Positions 42,959 through 51,964 are shown, numbered from the stretch's first letter. The stretch is DNA of 64,000 bases from Pseudolabrys sp. (GCA_029980465.1 JARYIJ010000001.1:1178001-1242000); one strand, 5' to 3'. The notes: generated by a model not told the origin, from the letters alone. Made by a program: numbers and translations.

Positions 42959-43909
42959 ATGACCGACGCCGTGATCAGAACCAAAGCCATCATGTCCGAG
43001 CCCAGTCTCTGGGACCGGCTCATGACCAACAGGAACTGGCTGGGCTTCTGGTTCATGCTGCCGGCGGCGGCGTTCCTGATCCTGTTCCTCGCCTATCCGC
43101 TGGGCCTGGGCATCTGGCTGTCCTTCACCGACGCACGGCTCGGCCGCGGCGGCGTTTTCGTCGGCCTCGAAAACTACGAATTCCTGTCTGACGACCCGAC
43201 GTTCTGGCTCACCGTCTTCAACACGATCCTCTATACGACCGTCGCCTCGACCATCAAATTCGCGGTCGGGCTCTACCTCGCGCTGCTGCTCAACGAGCGG
43301 CTGCCGTTCAAGGCGATCATCCGCGCGGTGGTGCTGATCCCGTTCATCGTGCCGACGGTGTTGTCGGCGATCGCGTTCTGGTGGCTGTTCGACCCGCAGT
43401 TCTCGATCATCTCGTGGTCACTGATGAAGCTCGGGCTGATCACGCAGTACATCAACTTCCTCGGCGATCCGTGGAACGCGCGCTGGTCGGTGATCTTTGC
43501 CAATATCTGGCGCGGCGTGCCGTTCGTCGCCATTACGCTGCTCGCCGGCCTGCAAACGGTGTCGCCCTCGCTCTACGAGGCGGCGACCATCGACGGCGCG
43601 ACGCCGTGGCAGAACTTCCGCTACATCACCTATCCACTGCTCACGCCGATCATCGCGGTGGTGATGACCTTCTCGGTGCTGTTCACCTTCACCGACTTCC
43701 AGTTGATCTGGGTGATGACGCGCGGCGGGCCGGTCAACGCCACGCACCTGATGGCGACCTACTCCTACCAGCGCGCGATCATGAGCGGCTATCTCGGCGA
43801 GGGCTCGGCCATCGCGACCGCGATGATCCCGTTCCTGCTCGGCGCCATCCTCGTCTCCTGGTTCGGCCTGCAGCGGCGCAAGTGGCAACAGGGAGAGGAC
43901 AATGACTGA
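42959..43909 (+). CDS. Sugar ABC transporter permease (MalF-like)
   Basis: 316 residues, about six transmembrane helices. The EAA loop that docks the ATPase is YEAATIDGATPWQNFRYITY, with PLLTPIIAVVMTFSVLFTFT. The first helix is WFMLPAAAFLILFLAYPLGL. It pairs with the second permease to form the pore. A repeat of 153 bases separates it from the next gene, which is unusually far for a permease pair. Confidence 0.92.
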   Translation: MTDAVIRTKAIMSEPSLWDRLMTNRNWLGFWFMLPAAAFLILFLAYPLGLGIWLSFTDARLGRGGVFVGLENYEFLSDDPTFWLTVFNTILYTTVASTIKFAVGLYLALLLNERLPFKAIIRAVVLIPFIVPTVLSAIAFWWLFDPQFSIISWSLMKLGLITQYINFLGDPWNARWSVIFANIWRGVPFVAITLLAGLQTVSPSLYEAATIDGATPWQNFRYITYPLLTPIIAVVMTFSVLFTFTDFQLIWVMTRGGPVNATHLMATYSYQRAIMSGYLGEGSAIATAMIPFLLGAILVSWFGLQRRKWQQGEDND

Positions 43910-43912
43910 GTT

Positions 43913-44065
43913 TCTCACCACCCAAGTCCCGGGCGCAACGCAGCAAGAGCGCAGCGAATTGATGCGCTGCAGACCCGGGACCCAGCTTTCTTGTGCTACA
44001 CCGGGGTCCCGGATCAGCGGTGCACCACTGCGTGCTGCACCGCGTCCGGAACACGAGACTGCGCC
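43913..44065 (+). repeat. CCGGGACCC-type composite repeat (copy 2) between the two permease genes
   Basis: Blocks shared with 28449-28612 (inverted) and 57295-57440: GTCCCGGGCGCAACGCAGC, ATGCGCTGCAGACCCGGGAC, a TTTCTT spacer, ACCGGGGTCCCGG and GTGCACCAC, ending CACGAGA. It occupies nearly the full gap between the two permease genes, so it is inside the operon. Confidence 0.65.
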
Positions 44066-44989
44066 ATGACTGACGCGCTTGCCAAGCAAGTCGCCCAGCC
44101 CGAACGCGTGCTGTCGGATTCGACCGCCGATCACAGCGAAGGCATGAGCTACCTGCAGTCGCTACCGCGCCGGCTCGTCACGATCTACCTGCCGCTGTCG
44201 CTGATCCTGTTCGTCTTGCTGTTCCCGTTCTACTGGATGGCGCTGACGGCGGTGAAGCCGGACAACCAGCTTCTCGATTTCAATACCTACAGCCCGTTCT
44301 GGACGTGGAATCCGACGCTCAAGCACGTCTATCACCTGCTGTTCGATACCGATTATCCGATCTGGCTGTGGAACACGATGCTGGTTGCGGTCTGCGCCAC
44401 CGCGCTGTCGATCGTGGCCAGCGTGCTCGCCGCCTATGCGATCGTGCGGCTGCGCTACAAGGGCGCGCGCTGGGTCGGCGGCGCGATCTTCCTCGCCTAT
44501 CTGGTGCCGCCGTCGATCCTGTTCATTCCACTGTCGACGGTGGTCTTCCAATATGGCCTGTTCGACACGCCGTTCGCTCTGATCCTGACCTATCCGACCA
44601 TCCTTATTCCGTTCTCGACCTGGCTGCTGATGGGTTACTTCAAGACCATTCCGTTCGAGCTCGAGGAATGCGCGCTGATCGACGGCGCCAGCCGCTGGCA
44701 GATCCTGATGAAGATCGTCATGCCGCTCGCGGTCCCGGGCCTGATCTCGGCTTTCATCTTCTGCTTCACGCTGTGCTGGAACGAGTTCATCTACGCGCTG
44801 ACGTTCATCTCCTCGTCGCAATACAAGACAGTGCCGGTGGCGATCGTCACCGCATTGGTCGACGGCGACGTCTATCGCTGGGGCTCGCTGATGGCCGGCG
44901 CGTTGATCGGCTCGCTGCCGCTGGTCATCCTCTACGCCTTCTTCGTCGAGCACTACGTGTCGGCGATGACCGGCGCCGTGAAGGAATAG
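44066..44989 (+). CDS. Carbohydrate ABC transporter permease (MalG-like)
   Basis: 307 residues from the ATG at 44066. Six helices; the EAA motif is LEECALIDGASRWQILMKIV. The first helix (SLILFVLLFPFYWMALTAVK) and the MalG-type periplasmic start (PLSLILFV) fit the second-permease family. It completes the importer with the genes at 40436, 41530 and 42959. It is convergent with the E2 gene; its stop directly adjoins the E2 stop. Confidence 0.92.
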   Translation: MTDALAKQVAQPERVLSDSTADHSEGMSYLQSLPRRLVTIYLPLSLILFVLLFPFYWMALTAVKPDNQLLDFNTYSPFWTWNPTLKHVYHLLFDTDYPIWLWNTMLVAVCATALSIVASVLAAYAIVRLRYKGARWVGGAIFLAYLVPPSILFIPLSTVVFQYGLFDTPFALILTYPTILIPFSTWLLMGYFKTIPFELEECALIDGASRWQILMKIVMPLAVPGLISAFIFCFTLCWNEFIYALTFISSSQYKTVPVAIVTALVDGDVYRWGSLMAGALIGSLPLVILYAFFVEHYVSAMTGAVKE

Positions 44990-46348
44990 TCAAACCAGCG
45001 CCGTCACCGGGTTCTCGACGAAGCCCTTGAACGCGGCGAGGAGCTGCGCGCCGGTCGCGCCGTCGATGACGCGGTGATCGCACGACAACGTCACAGTCAT
45101 CTGGCTGACGAAGCGCACGCTGCCGTCCTCAACCTCGACCGGAGCGCGGCGCGAGGCGCCGACGGCCAGGATCGTCGCATGCGGCGGATTGATGATCGCG
45201 GCGAACTCACGCATGCCATACATGCCGAGATTGGAGATGGCGCTGGCGCCGCCCTGATAGTCGTCGGGCTTCAAGGTTTTGTCGCGCGCCCGTTCGGCCA
45301 GGTCCTTCATCTCGGCCGAAATGGCCGACACCGATTTCGTTTCGGCGTTGCGCAGCACCGGCGTGATCAGGCCGCCCTCGAGCGCCACGGCGACGCCGAT
45401 GTCGGACGACTTGAACCGGAGGATGCGGTCCCCGGCCCAGGCGGCATTGGCCGCCGGCACGCGCTGCAGGGCCGCCGCCCACGCCTTGATGATGAAGTCG
45501 TTGAGAGACAGATGGAATGGGCGGGCGCCGTCCTTGAGCACGGGGGCATGACGGTTCGCCTCCTCGCGCATCGCCAGCAGGCGGCCGGTCTCGATGTCGG
45601 CGGTCAGATAGAAATGCGGAATGGTCTGCTTGGCCTCGACCAGCCGGCGCGCGATCGTGGCGCGCATCGGATCGAGCGGCATCTCCTCATAGGCGACGCC
45701 TTCAAACAGCGCCTTGACCTGCGCCGCGCTCGGGCCGCTTGCCGCCGCGACGCGCGATGGCGCGGCTTTCTCGACGTCACCGGCAACGATGCGGCCGTGC
45801 GGCCCGGAGCCCGCAAGCGCGGACAGATCGATGCCGCGCTCGCCGGCCAGCCGCCGCGCCAGCGGCGTGACCTGGCGCCCGCCGACCCGCGCCGGGCCGT
45901 AGTTGCGCTCCGGCGTCCGCACCTCGTGGAAGGGCTGCATGTTCGGGTAGGCGAAGGTCGCGTCTACAGCCCGCTCATTCCCGCGCAAGCGGGAATCCAG
46001 GGGCGTCCGACTCTGAGCTTGCTGGCCATGGGCCCCCGCTTTCGCGGGGGTGAGCGGAGCTTGAGGCTGGCTCGTAACACTTGACGCGGGTGTTGCGGCT
46101 GACGCCACGGCCACCCCATCCCCGCCGATCACCGCCACTACGGCGCCGACTTTCGCCACTTCACCGATCTTGACGTTGATCGCGGTCAGCGTGCCGGCCA
46201 CGGTCGAGGGCACCTCCATCGAGGTCTTGTCGGTCTCGATCTCGAACAGGTTGTCACCCGGCTTGACGCTGTCGCCGGCCGCCTTGAACCATTTGGTGAT
46301 CTTGCCCTCGGCGACCGTCTCGCCGAGCTGCGGCATCAGAACGTCCAT
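44990..46348 (-). CDS. Dihydrolipoamide acyltransferase (E2) of a 2-oxo acid/acetoin dehydrogenase complex
   Basis: 452 residues from the ATG at 46348. Lipoyl domain residues 1-80 with the lipoylated Lys in FEIETDKTSMEVPSTVAG. The linker then holds an atypical stretch at about 98-126 (PLTPAKAGAHGQQAQSRTPL and on) encoded by a palindromic repeat. The subunit-binding domain is RVGGRQVTPLARRLAGERGI with GSGPHGRIVAGDVEKAA. The catalytic domain ends SCDHRVIDGATGAQLLAAFK with the catalytic His-Arg-Asp. E2 transfers the acyl group from the E1 thiamine to CoA. It is the last gene of the cluster that includes E1alpha/beta at 48091-50101. Confidence 0.92.
   Translation of the reverse strand: MDVLMPQLGETVAEGKITKWFKAAGDSVKPGDNLFEIETDKTSMEVPSTVAGTLTAINVKIGEVAKVGAVVAVIGGDGVAVASAATPASSVTSQPQAPLTPAKAGAHGQQAQSRTPLDSRLRGNERAVDATFAYPNMQPFHEVRTPERNYGPARVGGRQVTPLARRLAGERGIDLSALAGSGPHGRIVAGDVEKAAPSRVAAASGPSAAQVKALFEGVAYEEMPLDPMRATIARRLVEAKQTIPHFYLTADIETGRLLAMREEANRHAPVLKDGARPFHLSLNDFIIKAWAAALQRVPAANAAWAGDRILRFKSSDIGVAVALEGGLITPVLRNAETKSVSAISAEMKDLAERARDKTLKPDDYQGGASAISNLGMYGMREFAAIINPPHATILAVGASRRAPVEVEDGSVRFVSQMTVTLSCDHRVIDGATGAQLLAAFKGFVENPVTALV
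45975..46054. repeat. Bipartite palindromic repeat inside the E2 coding region
   Basis: Hairpin ATTCCCGC-GCAA-GCGGGAAT (45977-45996) and hairpin CCCCCGC-TTTC-GCGGGGG (46033-46050) have 4-base loops and the same bipartite plan as the repeats that IS481 interrupts. They are read through in frame to give the extra linker residues of E2. The insertion adds about 27 residues without a stop or frame change. Confidence 0.7.
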
Positions 46349-46362
46349 TCCACTCCCCACTC

Positions 46363-46482
46363 CGTCATGGCCGGGCTTGTCCCGGCCATCCACGCCTTGA
46401 TCGACAAGCAAGACGTGGATGCCCGACACAAGGTTTATGCTCGGGCCGGCCAAAGGCCGGACCCGAGTGCCGGGCATGACGC
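46363..46482. repeat. Palindromic repeat between the E2 and SSADH genes
   Basis: CGTCATGGCCGGGCTTGTCC at one end and CCGGGCATGACG at the other bracket inner hairpins (ATGGCCGGG / CCCGGCCAT, CGGGCCGGCC / GGCCGGACCCG). It is in the same repeat class as 25568, 42871 and 47982. Confidence 0.6.
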
Positions 46483-46510
46483 CGAATGCCTGGCGAGAGC
46501 GTCCAAGTCT

Positions 46511-47968
46511 CTACCACGTCGTCGAGATGTACTGCGTCTCGAGGAATTCCATCAGGCCCTCGTGCGCGCCCTCGCGGCCGACGCCGGACTGCTTCATGCC
46601 GCCGAACGGCGCGGCCGGATCGGACACCAGCCCGCGGTTGAGGCCGATCATGCCGAAGTCGAGCTTCTCGGAGACGCGCAGGCCGCGCGACAAATCCTTG
46701 GTATACAGATAGGCGACGAGGCCGTATTCGGTGTCGTTGGCGCGCGTGACCACTTCCTTCTCGTCCTTGAAGGTCTGTAGCGACGCCACCGGGCCGAAAA
46801 TCTCCTCGTTCAGCATCTTGGCGTTGTCCGGCACGTTCGACAGCACCGTCGCCGGATAGAAATAGCCTTGCCCGTCAGGCTTCTTGCCGCCGGTCAGAAC
46901 CTTCGCGCCTTTCGACACCGCGTCGTCAACCAGCTCGACCACCTTGTCGAGGCCTTCCTTGTTGACCAGCGGCCCGAGCGCGACGCCGTCGTCGAGGCCG
47001 TTGCCCATCTTGAGCCCGGCCATCTTGGCGGTGAGTTTCTTCGTGAACTCGTCCGAGACCTTCTCGTGCACGTAAAAGCGGTTGGCCGCGGTGCAAGCCT
47101 CGCCCATGTTGCGCATCTTGGCGATCATCGCGCCGTCGATCGCCGCGTCGATGTCGGCGTCGTCGAACACGATGAAGGGCGCGTTGCCGCCGAGCTCCAT
47201 CGCGGTCTTGAGCACCTGATCGGCGGCGCCATGCAGCAGCTTGCGGCCGACCTCGGTCGAGCCGGTGAACGACACGATGCGCACGCGCGGATCGTGCAGC
47301 ATGGCGTCGACCACCGGGCCGGAGCGGCGCGACGGCAGCACGTTAACGACGCCCGCCGGCACGCCAGCCTCCTCGAGGATCGGCATCAGCGCCAGCATGG
47401 TCAGCGGCGTCTCCGACGCCGGCTTGAGGATGACGGGGCAGCCGGCGGCGAGCGCCGGTCCTATCTTGCGCGTCGCCATCGCCGCCGGGAAATTCCACGG
47501 CGTCACCAGCACGGCGATGCCGGCCGGCTTGTGATGCACGAAGATGCGCGCGCCGGAGGCCGGCGCCATGCCGTTCTGGCCGAGATTGCGCACCGCCTCC
47601 TCGGCGTACCAGCGAAAGAACTCGGCGGCGTAAGCGACCTCGCCGCGCGAATCCGGCAACGCCTTGCCGTTCTCGATGGTAATGAGCTTCGCCAGACGCT
47701 CGGCGTCGCGCATGATGAGGTCGTAGGCCCTGCGCAGGATTTCGGCGCGCTCGCGCGGTTTCCGCACCGCCCACGGCCCGAACGCGGCCTGCGCCGCGTC
47801 GAGCGCCGCCCTGGCGTCCTCGACCGAGGCGCTGGCGACCGAGGCGATCTTGCCTTCCGTGGCCGGATCGATCACGTCGAAGCGCGCGCCATCCGACGCC
47901 TTCTTCCATTGGCCGCCGATCCACAGGTCGGTCGGCACGTTCGCGAGCAAGTTGTCATAGTTGGCCAT
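46511..47968 (-). CDS. NAD(P)-dependent succinate-semialdehyde-type dehydrogenase
   Basis: 485 residues of the aldehyde dehydrogenase family. Catalytic Cys in MRNMGEACTAANRFYVHEKV, Glu in TAMELGGNAPFIVFDDADID and the NAD site VSFTGSTEVGRKLLHG. NFPAAMATRKIGPALAAGCP and FDFGMIGLNRGLVSDPAAPF match the GabD group, which oxidises succinate semialdehyde or similar short aldehydes. It lies between E1beta and E2 of an acetoin/2-oxo acid dehydrogenase, so it could work on an aldehyde produced there. The exact aldehyde is not proven. Confidence 0.88.
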   Translation of the reverse strand: MANYDNLLANVPTDLWIGGQWKKASDGARFDVIDPATEGKIASVASASVEDARAALDAAQAAFGPWAVRKPRERAEILRRAYDLIMRDAERLAKLITIENGKALPDSRGEVAYAAEFFRWYAEEAVRNLGQNGMAPASGARIFVHHKPAGIAVLVTPWNFPAAMATRKIGPALAAGCPVILKPASETPLTMLALMPILEEAGVPAGVVNVLPSRRSGPVVDAMLHDPRVRIVSFTGSTEVGRKLLHGAADQVLKTAMELGGNAPFIVFDDADIDAAIDGAMIAKMRNMGEACTAANRFYVHEKVSDEFTKKLTAKMAGLKMGNGLDDGVALGPLVNKEGLDKVVELVDDAVSKGAKVLTGGKKPDGQGYFYPATVLSNVPDNAKMLNEEIFGPVASLQTFKDEKEVVTRANDTEYGLVAYLYTKDLSRGLRVSEKLDFGMIGLNRGLVSDPAAPFGGMKQSGVGREGAHEGLMEFLETQYISTTW

Positions 47969-47981
47969 GGTGACTCTCCAT

Positions 47982-48087
47982 CGTCATTCCGGGGCGCGCC
48001 GAAGGCGCGAACCCGGAATCCAGAAACAACTTCAGTGCACGTCGCTGGATTCCGGGTACGGCGCTCCGCGCCGCCCCGGAATGACAA
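47982..48087. repeat. Palindromic repeat between SSADH and E1beta genes
   Basis: CGTCATTCCGGGGCGCGCC at one end and GCCCCGGAATGACAACG at the other form a long arm; inner hairpins include GGCGCGCC / GGCGCG-type pairing and GGATTCCGGG. It fills the gap between two genes that appear to be co-transcribed. Confidence 0.6.
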
Positions 48088-48090
48088 CGA

Positions 48091-49071
48091 CTAACCGTTC
48101 AACGTCGTCTTCACCCGGTCGACGATCCGCGCCGGCGTCGGCAGGACGGCGTCTTCGAGGATGTCGGCGGCCGGCAGCGGGATGTGCGGCGTGGTGATGC
48201 GCACCGGCGGGCCGTCGAGATCGTAGAACGCCTCGTCGGCGACAATCGAGACGATCTCCGCGCCCCAGCCGCACAGCCGCGGATTTTCCTCGACCGTGAA
48301 CAACCGGTGGGTCTTCGACACCGAGCCCAGAATGGTCCGGGTATCGAGCGGCACCAGCGAGCGCACGTCGATCACCTCGCAATCGATGCCATGCTCGGCC
48401 TTGAGTTTGTCGGCTGCCTCGACCGCGCGCGGCACCATCAAGGCGAGCGCGAGAATGGTGGCGTCCCTGCCCGGCCGCACGATCTTGGCCGAGCCGAGCG
48501 TATCGACGATCTCGCCGTCGGGCACCTCGCCCTTGGTCGCATAGAGCGACTTGTGCTCGAGGAAGATCACGGGATCAGGGTCGCGCACCGCCGCCGCGAG
48601 CAGGCCGATGACGTCGCGCGGATTGGACGGCGCCACGACCTTGAGGCCTGGGATCATCATGCACCAGTTCTCGACGCTCTGGCTGTGCTGCGCGCCGAAG
48701 CGCGAGCCGGCGCCGTTGCCGGTGCGCACGACCAGCGGGCACTTGAGCTGGCCGTTCGACATGTAGCGGCTCTTCGGAAATTCGTTGGCGATGTAGTCGA
48801 AGCACACCGCGAAGAAGTCCGAGAACATGATCTCGGCGATCGGCTTGAGGCCGGTCATCGCGGCGCCCATCGCGGCGCCGAGAATGGCCTGCTCCGAGAT
48901 CGGCGTGTCGCGCACGCGCAAGGGGCCGAATTGCTCGTAGAGCCCGACCGTCGCCTTGAACACGCCGCCGGCCTTCGCCACGTCCTCGCCGAGGAAGACA
49001 ACGTCCTCGTCGCGCTGCATCTCCTGCGCGATGCCGCGGATCACCGCATCGCGATAGGTGATCTCCACCAT
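48091..49071 (-). CDS. TPP-dependent dehydrogenase E1 subunit beta (acetoin/pyruvate type)
   Basis: 326 residues. It forms the second half of the thiamine diphosphate site with E1alpha; the family motif is VVFLGEDVAKAGGVFKATVG, with FGAQHSQSVENWCMMIPGLK and EHKSLYATKGEVPDG. The C-terminal transketolase domain follows. GGAGAAACTGAC precedes the ATG at 49071, and the E1alpha stop is one base away, so the two are translationally coupled. The 2-oxo acid may be acetoin, pyruvate or a branched acid. Confidence 0.92.
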   Translation of the reverse strand: MVEITYRDAVIRGIAQEMQRDEDVVFLGEDVAKAGGVFKATVGLYEQFGPLRVRDTPISEQAILGAAMGAAMTGLKPIAEIMFSDFFAVCFDYIANEFPKSRYMSNGQLKCPLVVRTGNGAGSRFGAQHSQSVENWCMMIPGLKVVAPSNPRDVIGLLAAAVRDPDPVIFLEHKSLYATKGEVPDGEIVDTLGSAKIVRPGRDATILALALMVPRAVEAADKLKAEHGIDCEVIDVRSLVPLDTRTILGSVSKTHRLFTVEENPRLCGWGAEIVSIVADEAFYDLDGPPVRITTPHIPLPAADILEDAVLPTPARIVDRVKTTLNG

Positions 49072-49072
49072 G

Positions 49073-50101
49073 TCAGTTTCTCCACGCCCAGCCGCCGTCG
49101 GCATAGACGTCGGTCGTCAGAATATCCATCGGCGGCATCGGCGCCGCCTTGCATGTCTCGGTGGCGGTATCGACGACATTGCGCACCTCGGCGTCGATCG
49201 CCTCGATCACCTTTTCGCCGATGCCGAACTGCAGCAGACGCTCGCGATAGATCTTGATCGGATCGCGCTCCTTCCAGCGCTCGAGCTCGCCTTCGGGCCG
49301 GTATTTCGCCGGATCGGCGCGCGAGTGGCCGCTATGCCGGTAGGTCAGGCACTCGACCAGCGACGGCCCCCGCCCGGCGCGCGCCTTGTCGTAGGCTGCG
49401 CGCGCGGTCCGGTAGACGGCGTCGGCGTCGTTGCCGTCGATGACGATCTTCTCCAGGCCGTAGGAGCCGGCGCGATCGCCGGCCGGATTATGGACCGCGG
49501 TGACGTCGCCGATCGGCGTGTATTCCATGTAGAGGTTGTTCTCGCAGACGAACACGACCGGCAGCTTCCATACCGCGGCGAAGTTCAGCGCCTCGTGGAA
49601 CGCGCCGATGTTCGTGGTGCCGTCGCCGAAGAAGCACACCGAGACGTCCTTCTGCCCCTTGTATTGCGCGCGCCAGGCCGCGCCGCAGGCTATCGGCAGA
49701 TGCGCGCCGATGATCGCATAGGAGCCCATCACGCCGTGGTCGGCGGAGGTGAGATGCATCGAGCCGCCCTTGCCGCGCATCAGGCCGTTGTCGCGCTGCA
49801 TCAGCTCGCCGAGCACCTTCTCCACGCTCACGCCGCGCGCCAAAGTGTGGGCATGGCCGCGATAGGTGCAAAACGACAGGTCGCCCTTCTGCATCGCGCC
49901 GGCAAAGCCCGCCGCCACCGCCTCCTGGCCGAGCGACAGGTGGCTCGTGCCCTTCACGAGATTTTGCAGGAACAGATCGTAGGCGCGCTGCTCGGCCTCC
50001 CGGATCGTCACCTGCGTCCGGTACAGCTCGAGGCGCTTCGCCTCACCGATATCGTCGTTCAAGCCGCTGCCGCCGTTCGCGCGGTCGCTCTGGAGCGCCA
50101 T
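49073..50101 (-). CDS. TPP-dependent dehydrogenase E1 subunit alpha (acetoin/pyruvate type)
   Basis: 342 residues from the ATG at 50101. The thiamine diphosphate motif GDGTTNIGAFHEALNFAAVW, then KLPVVFVCENN, is complete, and the phosphate-binding stretch YRHSGHSRADPAKYRPEGEL is present. The stop adjoins E1beta. It heads the dehydrogenase cluster: E1alpha, E1beta, an aldehyde dehydrogenase, E2. No lipoamide dehydrogenase (E3) is in the window, so one from elsewhere must serve. Confidence 0.92.
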   Translation of the reverse strand: MALQSDRANGGSGLNDDIGEAKRLELYRTQVTIREAEQRAYDLFLQNLVKGTSHLSLGQEAVAAGFAGAMQKGDLSFCTYRGHAHTLARGVSVEKVLGELMQRDNGLMRGKGGSMHLTSADHGVMGSYAIIGAHLPIACGAAWRAQYKGQKDVSVCFFGDGTTNIGAFHEALNFAAVWKLPVVFVCENNLYMEYTPIGDVTAVHNPAGDRAGSYGLEKIVIDGNDADAVYRTARAAYDKARAGRGPSLVECLTYRHSGHSRADPAKYRPEGELERWKERDPIKIYRERLLQFGIGEKVIEAIDAEVRNVVDTATETCKAAPMPPMDILTTDVYADGGWAWRN

Positions 50102-50163
50102 GGAGGGTCCTCGGACGTCTAAAAAAGTCTTGAGCGCGCGAAACTTAGACCTGCCCACTCCCG

Positions 50164-51066
50164 CTATGCAACCGGAGTCGACGGCCCGGCGTTGCGCACG
50201 GTTTCGCGATGCAAAAGGTAGAGGCCGGACTCGATCACGATCGTGCCGCCAATGATCGTCCAGCGGTGCGGAATATCCCCGAACACGATGAAGCCCAAAG
50301 TCGCGCTCCAGATCATCTGAGTATAGATGAACGGCGCGAGCGTCGACGCCGGCGCCAGACGGTGCCCGCGGATCAGCAGATAGTGCCCGCCGGCGCCGAG
50401 CGCGCCGATCAGGATCATGAGGCCGGCGATGAACACATCATCAGGCCTGCTCCAGTAGAACGGCACGATCGCCGTCATCGCCAGCGCGCCGACCAGGTTC
50501 GTGTAGAATTGCGTGGTCTCGCTGCTGTCGCTGCGGGACAGGATGCGGGTCGAGATGACGTAAAAGGCGTAGCAGACGGCGCTGCACATCGACAGCAGGG
50601 CGGCCGGCGGCATGTTGCCCACGCCAGGCCGCGTCACCACCAGGACGCCGAAGAAGCCAACGGTGATCGCGGTCCAGCGCCGCCAGCCCACCGTCTCGCC
50701 GAGCAACGGCACCGACAGCAAGGCGACCATCAGGGGCGTCGAGAACGTGATGGCCAAAGTCTCGTCGAGCTGCAGCGTGCGCAGGGCGAACAGATTGAGG
50801 ATCGTCGACAGCAGAAGAAGCGCGGAGCGGCCGACCTGGAGCCAGGGCCGCTTGGTGCGAATCAGCCCGCGCTGGCGCACGGGGTTGGAAATGAACAGCG
50901 TCAGCACGAAGGCAAAGAAATAGCGGGTCCACACCACCTCCATGGTCGACATGTGGTGATTGAGGTATTTGCCCGTGGTGTCGAGGCAGGAAAACGACGC
51001 CACCGCCGCGCACATCAGCGCGATGCCGGTCAGACGCTGGCGCCGAAGGTCAGCCGGATCGGTCAA
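50164..51066 (-). CDS. EamA-family (DMT) transporter
   Basis: 300 residues from a TTG at 51066 that overlaps the SDR stop (TTGA); an ATG at 51120 would overlap the SDR by about 58 bases and gives a polar N-terminus, so it is less likely. Ten hydrophobic segments, for example LTGIALMCAAVASFSCLDTT and VVWTRYFFAFVLTLFISNPV, plus ETVGWRRWTAITVGFFGVLV. Predicted export of a metabolite. The start is uncertain. Confidence 0.8.
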   Translation of the reverse strand: MTDPADLRRQRLTGIALMCAAVASFSCLDTTGKYLNHHMSTMEVVWTRYFFAFVLTLFISNPVRQRGLIRTKRPWLQVGRSALLLLSTILNLFALRTLQLDETLAITFSTPLMVALLSVPLLGETVGWRRWTAITVGFFGVLVVTRPGVGNMPPAALLSMCSAVCYAFYVISTRILSRSDSSETTQFYTNLVGALAMTAIVPFYWSRPDDVFIAGLMILIGALGAGGHYLLIRGHRLAPASTLAPFIYTQMIWSATLGFIVFGDIPHRWTIIGGTIVIESGLYLLHRETVRNAGPSTPVA

Positions 51067-51818
51067 TAGGTCGCTCGCCCGCCCGAAATATCGAACACGG
51101 AGCCGGTCGTGAACGAGCAATCTTCCGACGCGCAGAACGCGGCCAGCGCCGCAATCTCGTCAACACGGACAAAGCGGCCGCGCGGAATTTTCGACAGCAT
51201 GAAGTCGATGTGCTGCTGCGTCATCTGATCGAAGATCGCCGTCCGGGCCGCCGCCGGCGTGATGGCGTTGACCGAGATATCCTTGTTGGCCGTCTCTTTG
51301 GCCAGTGACTTGGTCAGCGCGATGACGGCGGCCTTGGAGGCCGAATAGGCCGGCGCGTTCGGATTGCCTTCCTTGCCGGCGATCGAGGCGATGTTGACGA
51401 CGCGGCCGTAGTTTTGCGCGACCATCAGCGGCGCCACGGCCTTGCAGCAGTAGAACGGGCCGTCGAGATTGATCGCCATGACGCGGCGCCACTCCTCGAC
51501 CGGATACTCCCACGTGGTGGTGTTGAGCCCGGCCACGCCGGCGTTGTTGACGAGGATATCGATGCGGCCAAACGCCTTGACGGTCTCGTCGCGGGCGCGC
51601 TCGACGGCGGCATAACTCGTCACGTCGGCAGCGACGGCGACGATCTTGCCGCGGTTCGCGAGTTCCCCGGCGGTCTTCTGCGCCAGCACGGTATCCTGGT
51701 CCCAGATCGCGACCGCCGCGCCTGAATCGAGAAACCGCTCGACAATCGCCCGCCCGATGCCCTGCGCACCGCCGGTCACGGCCGCAAAACGCCCCGCCAG
51801 ATCGATCTTGTTCGCCAA
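51063..51818 (-). CDS. Short-chain dehydrogenase/reductase (SDR family)
   Basis: 251 residues from a TTG at 51818 with GGGAGGG about eight bases upstream (MANKIDLAGRFAAVTGGAQG); a GTG at 51833 is the alternative. NAD-binding TGGAQGIGRAIVERF, NNAG motif ILVNNAGVAGLNTTTWEYP, and the catalytic YxxxK in APAYSASKAAVIALTKSLAK. It fits the 3-oxoacyl or sugar dehydrogenase type; substrate unknown. It overlaps the transporter start by four bases. Confidence 0.87.
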   Translation of the reverse strand: MANKIDLAGRFAAVTGGAQGIGRAIVERFLDSGAAVAIWDQDTVLAQKTAGELANRGKIVAVAADVTSYAAVERARDETVKAFGRIDILVNNAGVAGLNTTTWEYPVEEWRRVMAINLDGPFYCCKAVAPLMVAQNYGRVVNIASIAGKEGNPNAPAYSASKAAVIALTKSLAKETANKDISVNAITPAAARTAIFDQMTQQHIDFMLSKIPRGRFVRVDEIAALAAFCASEDCSFTTGSVFDISGGRATY

Positions 51819-51964
51819 GGAAAGCCCTCCCACGCTGTTGATCGCGGCTCACTCACAAGGCCGCGCCGCGGCGATCATATACGGCCCGCCCACAATGGGC
51901 AGTGGCGCAGTGGAGATAGCTGCCATTCTCTTGAGCCTTCCTCGCCCAGACCGTACTGAGGAGC

